The notes beneath the pieces are model-generated. The model was not told the origin of the DNA. It searched no databases and saw only the letters and a program-made list of their open reading frames with translations. The position numbers and the translations under genes were made by a program. Shown one piece after another: positions 35,912 to 46,600 of a stretch of 64,000 nucleotides of DNA. The stretch's first letter is position 1. The number at the start of each line of letters is the position of its first letter. Source of the DNA: JAITVM01 sp031551135 (lineage in GTDB: Bacteria; Bacillota; Clostridia; Lachnospirales; JAITVM01); contig JAVBOA010000007.1 in the NCBI GenBank assembly GCA_031551135.1, positions 25,368-89,367 on the forward strand, given 5' to 3'.

Positions 35912-37003
35912 ATGAAACGTTTAGATAGTACACCAAAAAAAGATGCCTTCCGTATGCCGGGCGAATTTGAACAACACGCGGGATGTTGGATGCTTTGGCC
36001 TGAGCGCCCCGATAATTGGCGTTTTGGTGGAAAGCCTGCACAAATGGCTTTTGTTAAAGTAGCCGAAGCGATTTCTAATTTCGAGCCGGTTACGGTTGGG
36101 GTTTCTAAAGAACAATATGACAATGCGGTAAATATGCTTCCCGACCATGTACGGGTTGTAGAAATTTCAAACAACGATTCTTGGGTGCGCGATTGCGGTC
36201 CGACTTTTGTAAAAAACGACAGCGGCGAAATCCGCGGCGTTGATTGGGAGTTTAATGCTTGGGGCGGTTTGGTTGACGGATTGTATTTTCCGTGGGATCA
36301 AGACGACCGTGTTGCGCATAAAATCTGCGAAATCGAGCGCATTAAATCTTACCGTTCGCATGGTTTCGTCCTTGAAGGCGGCTCGATACATGCAGACGGC
36401 GAAGGCACGCTCTACACTACAGAAGAATGTCTTTTGAGCGAAGGCCGCAATTCTCAGCTTACAAAAGAAGAAATAGAAGAAACTCTTAAAGAATATCTTG
36501 GTTTGGAAAAAATAATTTGGCTTAAAAACGGAATTTATAATGATGAAACAAACGGTCATGTTGATAATATTTTATGCGTTGTGCGCCCGGGCGTTGTAAT
36601 GCTCGCTTGGACAGACGACGAAAATGACCCGCAATATGAAATTTCGGCTGAGAATTTAAGGATACTCGAAGAAGCCACAGACGCTAAAGGCCGCAAATTG
36701 GAAATAATCAAATTGCAATTGCCGAAACCGGTTTTGATTTCCGAAGAGGAAAGCGGCGGCGTTGATGCAATAGAAGGTACGCTTCCGCGTCAGGCAGGAG
36801 ACCGGCTCGCGGCATCTTATGTAAATTTCTATATCGCTAACGGAGGAATCGTTTATCCGATGTTCGGCGATCCGAATGACGAAAAAGCCAGAGAATCACT
36901 GCAAAAAGCCTTTCCCGACAGAAAATTAATCGGAATCCCCGCCAGAGAAATTTTATTGGGCGGCGGAAATATCCATTGCATAACACAACAACAACCTAAT
37001 TAA
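35912..37003 (+). CDS. aguA: Agmatine deiminase
   Basis: A 363-residue guanidino-modifying enzyme: [22 protein letters not shown] at the start, [14 protein letters not shown], the catalytic His region ETNGHVDN and the nucleophile Cys near the end in [11 protein letters not shown]. It hydrolyses agmatine to N-carbamoylputrescine and ammonia. AGGAGG precedes ATG 35912, 13 bases after the antiporter stop. Confidence 0.97.
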   Translation: MKRLDSTPKKDAFRMPGEFEQHAGCWMLWPERPDNWRFGGKPAQMAFVKVAEAISNFEPVTVGVSKEQYDNAVNMLPDHVRVVEISNNDSWVRDCGPTFVKNDSGEIRGVDWEFNAWGGLVDGLYFPWDQDDRVAHKICEIERIKSYRSHGFVLEGGSIHADGEGTLYTTEECLLSEGRNSQLTKEEIEETLKEYLGLEKIIWLKNGIYNDETNGHVDNILCVVRPGVVMLAWTDDENDPQYEISAENLRILEEATDAKGRKLEIIKLQLPKPVLISEEESGGVDAIEGTLPRQAGDRLAASYVNFYIANGGIVYPMFGDPNDEKARESLQKAFPDRKLIGIPAREILLGGGNIHCITQQQPN

Positions 37004-37028
37004 AAATGCAATAAAGCAAAAGAAATTT

Positions 37029-37063
37029 AACAAACCGTCTTTGACGGTTTGTTAAGCTTTTTT
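37029..37063 (+). terminator. Terminator between agmatine deiminase and the second antiporter
   Basis: AACAAACCGTC pairs with GACGGTTTGTT (11 bp, loop TTT), then AAGC and six T. The next gene has no obvious promoter of its own, so partial read-through is likely. Confidence 0.8.
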
Positions 37064-37145
37064 AATGAATCCAAATTTTTTGCCTACTCTATTTAGAAAT
37101 TCCGGCTCCCGTTCGTTACTTTTAGCTCGGCTAGGAGGAAGTTTT

Positions 37146-38522
37146 ATGGAAAAAAAAGAGTTTCGTCTTATTGATTGTATGTTGGCTGTTGTTTGTGTTG
37201 TTATGACCGTAGAAGCCGCCGCTCCGGCCGCCTCTATCGGAAACAGCCAATTTTTTTGGTGGTTGTTTTTATTATTCGCATTTTGTGTACCTTATAGTTT
37301 GATTTCTGCCGAACTCGGCACTACTTACGAAAACGAAGGCGGTATTTATGATTGGGTCAGCAGAGCTTACGGCAAACGCTGGGGCAGCCGCGTGGCGTGG
37401 TATTATTGGATAAACTTCCCGTTATGGATGGCTTCTGTCGCTGTTTTGGTAACGGATAATATTCCTACTGTTTTTAATATTCAATTATCTGATTTCAGCC
37501 TCACTATACTCAGGCTTCTATTTGTATGGAGCGTTGCTCTGCTTTCTCTTCTGAATGTTTCAAATAATAAACTGCTATTTAATGTCAGCACCGTTTTCAA
37601 AGCAATAATAATGATTATTCTTGGTTTTGGCGGAATTTTTATGGCAATAACCAAAAAAACTGCAACTCCGTTTACTCTCGAATCTATGCTGCCGAATCTT
37701 GAATTTCAAAGTCTTGGATTTATCTCTGTTATTTTATTTAATTTTATGGGTTTCGAAGTTATCACAACTTATGTTCGGGATATGGCCGACCCGAAAAAAG
37801 ATATCCCAAAAGCGATTTTAGGCGGCGGACTTGTTGTTACACTGCTTTATTTGCTTGCGTCTTTCGGAATCGGCGTTGCCATTCCGGTAGAGGAAATCTC
37901 ACCGTCTATGGGAATTATGGACAGTATAAATCTGCTTCTGCAAAATCCGGCTCGTATTATAATTGTTATAATCGGAATAATGATGCTTTTTTCAATGTTT
38001 ACGAATCAGCTTTCTTGGGCTTACGGAATTAATTATGTCGCAAGGTCGTGCGCTGTCGACGGCGGCGGCTTGCCGAATGTTTTCAAGCTCTCCACAAAAA
38101 ACGATATGCCACTCGGCGCGGCACTCATGAACGGTATTCTTTCCAGTATTCTGATTATATCTTCCCGAATAATCCCGTCTGAGCAGCTTTTTTGGAGCTT
38201 TTTCGCCCTAAACTTGGCTATGCTTTTGCTGTCTTATGTTCCGCTCTTCCCGGCTTTTTTGAAGCTACGAAAAATTGAGCCAAATATAGAACGCCCGTAT
38301 AAGGTTTTCGGAGGTCCAAAAACCCTAACGTTAATGGCATATATGCCTATGGTTTTGATTTTGATATCTTTATTTTTTACAGTAATTCCGCTTAGTGCGG
38401 AAGAATACGCAGATAAAATTCCGCTTTCGATTGGAATGGTTTTAGCTGTTTTGTCCGGCGAATACATTGCCCATAGAACCGAAAAAACTTCCGCTCCGAC
38501 TTATAATACGAAAAAAATTTAA
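37146..38522 (+). CDS. Second APC-family antiporter of the agmatine cluster
   Basis: About 458 residues and roughly 12 membrane segments; GNSQFFWWLFLLFAF, AELGTTYENEGGIYDWVSRAYG and [24 protein letters not shown] align with the first antiporter without large gaps. It may exchange a different polyamine or amino acid, or serve another growth phase, since a terminator separates it from agmatine deiminase. ATG 37146 follows TAGGAGGA; the frame is open from 37065 without homology. Confidence 0.88.
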   Translation: MEKKEFRLIDCMLAVVCVVMTVEAAAPAASIGNSQFFWWLFLLFAFCVPYSLISAELGTTYENEGGIYDWVSRAYGKRWGSRVAWYYWINFPLWMASVAVLVTDNIPTVFNIQLSDFSLTILRLLFVWSVALLSLLNVSNNKLLFNVSTVFKAIIMIILGFGGIFMAITKKTATPFTLESMLPNLEFQSLGFISVILFNFMGFEVITTYVRDMADPKKDIPKAILGGGLVVTLLYLLASFGIGVAIPVEEISPSMGIMDSINLLLQNPARIIIVIIGIMMLFSMFTNQLSWAYGINYVARSCAVDGGGLPNVFKLSTKNDMPLGAALMNGILSSILIISSRIIPSEQLFWSFFALNLAMLLLSYVPLFPAFLKLRKIEPNIERPYKVFGGPKTLTLMAYMPMVLILISLFFTVIPLSAEEYADKIPLSIGMVLAVLSGEYIAHRTEKTSAPTYNTKKI

Positions 38523-38533
38523 ATTCATTATTC

Positions 38534-38564
38534 ACCGTATCGTTTTCAGCGATACGGTTTTTTA
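38534..38564 (+). terminator. Terminator of the agmatine cluster
   Basis: ACCGTATCG/CGATACGGT (9 bp, 7-base loop) followed by six T, about 12 bases after the second antiporter's stop. Confidence 0.92.
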
Positions 38565-38677
38565 TTTTGTTTAGAATCTCTATGCGAATTAAAATTCGAA
38601 GTGAATTAAGTCGATAAAGATAATATCGAATTTTGGAGCATACATATTTATGGAGTTTTTTTACAAGGAGGAGAAAA

Positions 38678-41600
38678 ATGTTCAAAAGAATAGTTTCATT
38701 TTCATTAGTTTTGCTATTCGTTTTAAGCAATTTCAGTTTTGCAAAGGTCTTTGCAGCAGGCGTTTATTTTAAAATAGAGGACGCTTACAATTTATCAGAA
38801 GGCAGTAATAATACGATTCCTTCTCTCGGTTCTTCGGCTTTTGTCGACAAAAACAATACAAAAACAATTAGCTGGGATTTTAACCAGATAGACGGAACAG
38901 CGGCGAATATGGCAAAGTATGAGCTTTCGTATTATACCGCCGACCATATTAAATTAGTTCTGACCGTTGATAAAACAGACAATAATAATGCAATTGTAGA
39001 TTTTAAATTTGTTCATGATACCGACCCGTCGTACACCGCGAATATCGGGGATACTTACAGGATTTATACAAATGTCGGCACTACGGATACAGTAAAAAAT
39101 TATATAAAGCCTGCCGATTTTATTACGGGCATGGGAGATTCTTCAGCATCCGCACCGCTGACAACGGATCATCCAAGTTTCAAACTTATTCCGAATACCG
39201 GCTTTTCAATTTTATATAATAATACGGTTTTTCATTTTTTGTGGGATAAAAACAGCGGTAAATTTTATTTGACATCAGAGAATTTTATGCAGGGAACCGT
39301 TTATGATTTGAATTTAAAATATGGAATATCCGGACTTAATTCATCAAATAAATTAAATTTGCTGACAGGTATTTCAGAAAACACAATTCATTCCATACCT
39401 ACAGCGATAAGAAAAGCTAATCTTGTAAATACGCCCGAACAAAGTTTTTATATAGATGGAAATTTAAAATATTTATTTGATACTGCGGATTTGCAGATAA
39501 ATAACGGCGATAATGTTCCGGCCGTCGATCCTGGATTTGCATTTCTTTTTGATTTGCCTAAGGTCTTTAACCCGAATACAAATTGTTTTGAAGTATTCGA
39601 CGGTTCACAGAGCTTGGATTTTAAAGTACCGATAAAAATAACTCTGGATAATGAAATTAATCCGAAAATTGAAATCTCTCTTTCAGACATAATGAAACAA
39701 ACGCTCACTGATATAAATGTGGATACCTCGGCAAACTGTCAATTGGATAAAATTAATAACCGCCTCATGATTACTCTTACGGGTCTGCCGGCGGCCTCGA
39801 TTTACCATTTGTCCAAAATAGAGGTCATCAGCGAAGGAAGTAACTTAAATAAATCCACAGCGCAAATAGACAAACCAAAAGTTTTTACTTTTATTAAATA
39901 CGAACCGATTTATTTAAACGGAAAATTTTATATGCAAGTCTATCCTTACCCGGGCTTTGAGGGAAATTATTTATTAAAATCCGGACCGAACTTGAATCAA
40001 TCGGTTTCTCAATACAGCAACGGCAAAAACCCGATTTTATTTCCTTTGGACAATATTAACCTAGAAACCGCAAGCACGGGACGCTACCAAATTTATTTTG
40101 ACCCGCTTAAATCATTCGATAATTCGGGCAATATAACGGATATTTATTCTCAAATTATCCAATTCAAACCGGATTATTCAAAAATAACTGTCGGAATCGT
40201 AAATGATTTTGAAATAAAAGACGATTACTCACTTTATCCCGACACTTCGGTTGAAGGAAACAAAAAATCCGATTTGTCATTTAATTCTTTATGGGATATC
40301 GGTGATACTTCGTTGATTAATAAAATGCTGGATTTAAATAACGATAAATTGGAGCTTGTTTATAGACTGAACAAAACTACAACGATTCCGTCAACCGACG
40401 AATCTGTTGTTTCTGATATAAAAATGGAAATCACGAGAGTGAATAATCAAATAAAGGTAAAATATTCGGGCGACGGCGTTTTGAATACATCTGAAGAAAT
40501 TTTGTCATCACGCTATGATATTGAGACCGACCGCACATATTACCGTGCCGACGTAAAATTCTCGAAAGATGCTTTTTATAAAAATTCGACTCTCGGGCAA
40601 GCAAATGATTTTAAATATCCGAATATTTATTTTTTGAATATTCGCCCGATTAATGTAAACGGCAACGATGTCGTTGTAGGACCTTCTCTTTTCGAATCCA
40701 TGACCCTAAACGATATTACGAAATCCGAAATCTCTCCGCCGCAAAATTTAACGCTTTACGATATTTACACCGAATCTAAAAAAGACGGCGGCGCAAAAGA
40801 CGAAGTTTCATTCAAATTAAAATACGAAATTCCGGCTTCTATAATTAAGGATTATTTATTAAAATATTATAAACAGCCGATTGATTCGGCGAATGTTGAT
40901 GTAAATGTAAATTTATATATTTCTTCGGATGAAAATTATTTAAAAAATACTTTCGCAAAAATGCCTTACGATTCAAGAATCGCGGCTTCTAAAAATGTTG
41001 TTTACCAAGAAAATATTATTCAGGACAGCGACGGCACTAAAATATCCTCCGTGTATTTTTCGGATATAAACGGAAATACGCCGCTCACCGCCCCCGGATA
41101 CAGCCAGCCAATAGATATTTTACGCGCGAATCAAACCGCTCGCCTCGGAAATATCACACTTACAAAAGCCGAAATAGACGCTATTCTAAACAATAGCTTC
41201 ACAGGAACAATCCCGATAAAAATCGATGGTCTCGATAAAAATCAAAAATATTATGTTACATCTGATTTAGAAATAATTTATAACAATAACGGAACCGAAA
41301 ACAAAAAACAATCCGACCTTTCGAATATTGTTTCCGCACTTACAATCGGAGACAAAGAGCCGGTAAATGAAGCCGAAAAAATCGCGCCCGCACCGATTTT
41401 ACAGAAAAAAGACATTATGCTCGACCGTGCAACGATTTTTTGGAATAGGATAAAATCTACAAAATCCGACCTTTCGGAAGATATTATCGAATACGAAATT
41501 ATTCGGCTTAAAGATAAGCAAATAGACAGCGCGTCTTTGGAAAGCCGAATCGCTTTTGAAAAATTTTGGGCTTCTTTGCCGGATACCGAAAAATTAGGTT

Positions 41601-43549
41601 TCAGAACCGACAAAACAAAATTATTTCAATTTTTGAACGGAGGTTTTTCGGAAGCGGACAAAGAAAAATTTGATTACTCAGAAACCGTTGATTTAATCAA
41701 TTTGATTGACAAAACGCTTTTTCCGAACAATATATATTTTTATTATGCAAGAACCGTGAGAATCGTGGACGGCGAAAGAATTTATTCGTCCTGGAGCAAT
41801 ATCAGCGTTACCACTAATCCGGTAAATCCGCCGATTAATTTAAGAATCTCCACGAAAGACCTTGCTTATGACCCACGCACAGAAGCTTTAATCGAGTTCG
41901 ACGCACCGATAACCGACCTTGATAAACTTGGCACGGAATTCTTTTTGGAATATTCTCTGAAAGAAGATGACGGCGAATTCGGCGCACCGATTAGAATGGA
42001 TATTAAATCTTTGAAAGCAAACGCCGGAAAAAGCACCGAAGAAGGATATATTCATTTTCTTTATAAAATCTCGGGGCTGAATCACGGCAAAAATTATACA
42101 ATCCGCGTTAGGCTTGTTGATAAAAAAGGCGACGCTTCGCTCTATTCGAACAACGCCAGCACGCGTACAAATTTGGACCAAGAAGATTATGAAGACGAAA
42201 AAGATAAAGACGACTGGACGGATTATACACAAAAAGAAATTGAAAAAGAATTGAAAAATCCATATTGGACGGCGGCGAATAATAATTCGCTTTTGGAGCT
42301 TATTTTCAGAGAGGATATGTTCCCGGGATATATGGCTTCGTTTCCGGATTCGATTGTACAATTGCCATCCGGCTCTGCGGTCGATAATATTTATTATTTT
42401 CCGCTCAAAACAATCGATATGCTGAATCAAGCTAATAAAGGCCTACGTGTAAACGACGGCGACATGGAAGTTGTTATTTCGTCGGGATTTTTGAAAGACA
42501 ATGAAGCTCTTAACGCCGCTTTAAAAGGAATTAAAGACAAGGATTTTCAGGACCTTTATGTAAAACTTTCGGTCAGCTTTAAAGTTCGAAACGAATTAAT
42601 AAACAATAATCCGGTTTTGGGAAAAATAGCAGTCGTGGATTTAGAAATCATCGGAACGAACGGACTTACAAAAAAACTGGACGACAGTATTTATTCGCTG
42701 CTGAGCGAAAAAATAAAATCCGAAACGGAAAGCCCGAAATTTAAAGATAAACTCGATAAAATAATAAAGGATGATTCCAAACCGGAAGAGATTCACAAAA
42801 TGGTGACTGAATTTATAAATAGCCAAAAATCCGGCTTTTATAAAGAAATCACCGCTTCGCTTAATAAAATTTTGAAAGATAAATTCAGAGTTGTAAACCT
42901 TAATTCGCAAGTTATTATTGTTCAGAAAAACCTCGACGAATCTTCGGGTATCAAAGGTTATTACAATGAATCTAATACTTGGCAGTCCGTGGATGTTTAT
43001 GAATATAACGGCGGCAAAGGTATTTATGCTAACCGCTTAGGCGAATACGCTTTTACAGGTTATAAGCTCTATATTGTCGGGTTGGACTCAATGCAAAACG
43101 CCGAAAAAATCAAAAAACTGATTGTAAAATACGAGCTTCTCGATTATTTTGGCAAAGATGGATTTTCGACCGCGGACGGCGCAACAAAATACGCCGTGAC
43201 CGGTGCGCTCGCACGAATTTCCGGCGCACAGCGCGGCGATGATGTAATTAAGTTCCTGAGCGCAAAAGGGATTTCCGTGAACAAAGGCAATTTGTACAAA
43301 GGGATTAATATTCAGGATACGCTGTATTTATCCATGAAGATTTATGAAATTAAAACTAAAACAAAACTAGAATCAATTAAAATCAAAGATTACAACAGCA
43401 TTAATAAAATCGCGGGGATTGACAGCAAAAATAAATTAGCCATAAATACCGCGTTTGAAACAAAAGTCTATACAAATAAAAATTTCAAGCCAAACGATAT
43501 TATTACAATCGGAGAATTTTTGAAGATATTATTGGTCTTGGATATTTAA
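38678..43549 (+). CDS. Very large secreted surface protein with Fn3-like domains and SLH-like C-terminus
   Basis: About 1623 residues. A signal peptide (MFKRIVSFSLVLLFVLSNFS, cleavage near FAAG) follows an AGGAGG site, which sets ATG 38678. The body is beta-rich, with recognisable fibronectin type III-like modules around residues 915-1065 (RATIFWNRI..., IYSSWSNISVTT) and 1066-1170 (NPPINLRIS..., LNHGKNYTIRVRLV). A charged linker then leads to a module with NRLGEYAFTGYKLYIV, the kind often just before SLH domains, and three degenerate SLH-like segments at the C-terminus. It is probably an envelope-attached adhesin or S-layer-associated protein. It is paired with the next gene. Confidence 0.75.
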   Translation: MFKRIVSFSLVLLFVLSNFSFAKVFAAGVYFKIEDAYNLSEGSNNTIPSLGSSAFVDKNNTKTISWDFNQIDGTAANMAKYELSYYTADHIKLVLTVDKTDNNNAIVDFKFVHDTDPSYTANIGDTYRIYTNVGTTDTVKNYIKPADFITGMGDSSASAPLTTDHPSFKLIPNTGFSILYNNTVFHFLWDKNSGKFYLTSENFMQGTVYDLNLKYGISGLNSSNKLNLLTGISENTIHSIPTAIRKANLVNTPEQSFYIDGNLKYLFDTADLQINNGDNVPAVDPGFAFLFDLPKVFNPNTNCFEVFDGSQSLDFKVPIKITLDNEINPKIEISLSDIMKQTLTDINVDTSANCQLDKINNRLMITLTGLPAASIYHLSKIEVISEGSNLNKSTAQIDKPKVFTFIKYEPIYLNGKFYMQVYPYPGFEGNYLLKSGPNLNQSVSQYSNGKNPILFPLDNINLETASTGRYQIYFDPLKSFDNSGNITDIYSQIIQFKPDYSKITVGIVNDFEIKDDYSLYPDTSVEGNKKSDLSFNSLWDIGDTSLINKMLDLNNDKLELVYRLNKTTTIPSTDESVVSDIKMEITRVNNQIKVKYSGDGVLNTSEEILSSRYDIETDRTYYRADVKFSKDAFYKNSTLGQANDFKYPNIYFLNIRPINVNGNDVVVGPSLFESMTLNDITKSEISPPQNLTLYDIYTESKKDGGAKDEVSFKLKYEIPASIIKDYLLKYYKQPIDSANVDVNVNLYISSDENYLKNTFAKMPYDSRIAASKNVVYQENIIQDSDGTKISSVYFSDINGNTPLTAPGYSQPIDILRANQTARLGNITLTKAEIDAILNNSFTGTIPIKIDGLDKNQKYYVTSDLEIIYNNNGTENKKQSDLSNIVSALTIGDKEPVNEAEKIAPAPILQKKDIMLDRATIFWNRIKSTKSDLSEDIIEYEIIRLKDKQIDSASLESRIAFEKFWASLPDTEKLGFRTDKTKLFQFLNGGFSEADKEKFDYSETVDLINLIDKTLFPNNIYFYYARTVRIVDGERIYSSWSNISVTTNPVNPPINLRISTKDLAYDPRTEALIEFDAPITDLDKLGTEFFLEYSLKEDDGEFGAPIRMDIKSLKANAGKSTEEGYIHFLYKISGLNHGKNYTIRVRLVDKKGDASLYSNNASTRTNLDQEDYEDEKDKDDWTDYTQKEIEKELKNPYWTAANNNSLLELIFREDMFPGYMASFPDSIVQLPSGSAVDNIYYFPLKTIDMLNQANKGLRVNDGDMEVVISSGFLKDNEALNAALKGIKDKDFQDLYVKLSVSFKVRNELINNNPVLGKIAVVDLEIIGTNGLTKKLDDSIYSLLSEKIKSETESPKFKDKLDKIIKDDSKPEEIHKMVTEFINSQKSGFYKEITASLNKILKDKFRVVNLNSQVIIVQKNLDESSGIKGYYNESNTWQSVDVYEYNGGKGIYANRLGEYAFTGYKLYIVGLDSMQNAEKIKKLIVKYELLDYFGKDGFSTADGATKYAVTGALARISGAQRGDDVIKFLSAKGISVNKGNLYKGINIQDTLYLSMKIYEIKTKTKLESIKIKDYNSINKIAGIDSKNKLAINTAFETKVYTNKNFKPNDIITIGEFLKILLVLDI

Positions 43550-43556
43550 TAATACC

Positions 43557-43590
43557 CGATAGGCGGCAGTCGCCGCCTATCGCATTTTAG
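43557..43590 (+). terminator. Strong hairpin with weak T tract between the two giant surface genes
   Basis: GATAGGCGGC/GCCGCCTATC, a perfect GC-rich 10-bp stem with loop AGTC, followed only by GCATTTT. It probably stabilises the upstream mRNA or terminates partially, lowering expression of the second gene. Confidence 0.65.
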
Positions 43591-43607
43591 CACAAGGAGG
43601 CAAAGAA

Positions 43608-46600
43608 TTGAAAAAAATCATTGCATATATACTTTTATTTATTTTTATTTTTACAAACATGCCCTTGGAAATTGTTCTCGCAAACCGTCAATCTTCGGTA
43701 ACTGATTTGAAAATTTCCGATTACACGATAAACGAGCAAATCGGCTACAATGTTACTTTAAACTGGGACAGACCGCCGAACTCAACGGTATCCGACCCGA
43801 ACGCAATTGTGACCGACCGCACAAAGCTGCATGATTTCGAAAATTACGAAATATACCTGCGCAACGCTACGAAAAATGAAAAGTTCGGTAGTTTTTATTC
43901 TACCTTAACCGGCAAGGATATGAAACTCGCTAAATCTTTGCAAAATATTCCGATGCGCCCCGGTTCGCTCTATTCTTTTAAGGTAGTTCCTTGGCATACG
44001 CATAATTACCCAAAAGGCAATGATGTTGAGGCAAAGCGTGCGCCGATGGATTATGCGCTCGGCACGGATGCCGAAGCTTTGTATTTAACCGATATCAGCG
44101 TGGAAGCGCAAGGTGTCGGCAAAGAATTACATGTTACTTGGGATAATCCCACTCTCGACGGCAAAGAAATTTTTGACGGCTACCGAATTTATTATTATCA
44201 AGGCGGTCCGGAGCTTTCTCCGATTCCGACGACCTATTATCATTATGTAAGCATGGCCTCCAGCGGTCTGACCCGTACCAGCGACGGCAGATTGCAATAT
44301 ATTATAAAAGACAATAATTTGAATGTCGGAAAATATTACGCCGTAAAAGTCGAGCCTGTTATAAAAAATGTTGACCTGCGCGGCGCAGGAATCAAGACAA
44401 TCGATGTAAACGGAAAAAAATATTCGATAGCTTACCGCGCGCCTTCCAAAGAATACCGCGTGAACGAAGCTTATATTAAACCCGCACTTTATTTAAAAGA
44501 AGAAGGTCTTGAATATATAAATCTTTATTGGGACAGCAAAAAAAATGACCTCGGCGATATTATCGAAATAAAAATTGTAAGCAGCGATAATCCGGATTTT
44601 AATAATTCCAAAGTTATCGGGACTGTACATACGGAATATGTACGTGATGTAAACAATTGGATTGAAAAAAAACCTACGACTAAAACTTATTATAAATATA
44701 TTATTTCGTATAAAGACCCGCTAACCGGCAAGAATCTCGAAATGGAATCAGAGGTTGCGGTTTATGACCCTGCGTATACAAGCTTTGAGCCGTATACTCC
44801 GAATATTTTAGAAATAACGGATAACAAACAAAAGCCGCTTAATTTAAATGTGCTTTGGGAAGGCTTTTTGCGGAATCCTTATGACGAAGAAGAACGAAGC
44901 TCCATGCTTGCAGGCTTTAATAAATATTTAGACCAAAATATGGATTATGATATTTGGATAACCGACGATATCAGCAATTTTGACGACTACACTATAAACC
45001 AATATAAAATCGACAGTATCGATGCCACTAAATTAAGTCATACCGAATTTACCGATATTGACGGAATTAAAAAAATCGGTTTTCAAAAAACTTTCGATAC
45101 TTATCTTAAAAAGCTTACAAACGGCGGATACGAAAAAGTTCCGATAGAAGAAAACAAGGTTTATTATGTAAAAATTCTTGCAAAACGAAAAACCGGCGAG
45201 CTCTCGACTCCGGCAATCGGAACTCATTACGTTCCGCCGATTGATGATATCAATAAACAGCCGATTATGATTTCTAAGCCTCCGCTTAAAATAAAGAAAG
45301 ATGAAAAAGGCATTGATGTTATCACGACAAATTCAATTGCGATTGAATGGAAATTAACTTGGCTTGAAGCCTTCGATAAAGATACAAATTCTTGGTACAC
45401 AAGAATAGCCCGTGATTCAAACGGAAATATTATTTTCGGTGAAAATATAAAATCAACTGTTCCCGAAGAAAATATTATCGATTTAAGCTCTGACGAATAT
45501 GTAAAATTGCCTGCGGCGCAAGCTTTGGCAAAAGCAAAAGCCGATTTGGCGGCTATCGGCGCTAATATTCCTTTGCGTACGCAGGATTTGAAAGACGCAA
45601 GCTATGAAATTTCTGTTATAAAATATGATGAAATGACTAAAAAATCTTCTTATGACCAATATTTGCAAAGCATAATCGGCGACGACAGCAAATGGCAGCA
45701 GATTACCGCCGACCTCAGCGAAAGCAACCCGTTTTATAATGTAACGGGTCTTGACGAGAACACGACTTATGTAATTTTTTTCAGACCGTATTTTATGGAC
45801 GGAACTAATAAAAAAGTTGCATATTTACCGAATTTCGTAATCGGTACAACTTTGCGCACGCGTGAAGATTTAGAAATAAAACCGACTGTTCCTTCTATCG
45901 AAACCGTTTCAACAACCGATACAACGGCGTATGTACGCTGGCTGTATTCCGACGAGCTTGGCTATGATTTATATATCTCCGATAATTCCGCTGATTATCC
46001 GAACGGCGGCACAAGCTTTAAATGGGATGATATAAAAAATATCGGCAGTATAAAAAATGAAAACGGCAAAAAATATTTTTATTTTACGATCGAGAATCTG
46101 TTTCCGGATACAGAATACTCCGCGTGGGTTCGGTCTTTTGCAAATAATAAAGGAAATATTGTTTATTCGGAATTTTCGAATCCGACTTATATAAAAACCA
46201 AAGATATCACAGCGCTGGATTCGCCGCGCGGTTTAGGTCCGGCCTCGAAAAATTCAATGAACGCATACAACAAAGAAAATAATACAAAGCTTCTGCCCGC
46301 CGAAAAAGATTATCTTATTGTTGAGTTTTTGAGAGATTTGAAAGATACAGCCGCTATCGAATCGAAAGACGGCAAAAAAGCCGAAGAAACGATTACCGAA
46401 TGGCTAAAATCGGCTTCGATTCCGACTACGTATTTAACAAAATTCAATAAATTAATTGCAAACAATGATTATTATGTACGTGCAAAAACTATTTTAACAA
46501 TAACGAGAGCCGAAAAAGGTCTTGGAATCACCCGTTACTATCAGTACGTTCTGCAATTTGCAGACAATCCTGATTTTTTGGATTCTATCGAAATCACTAT

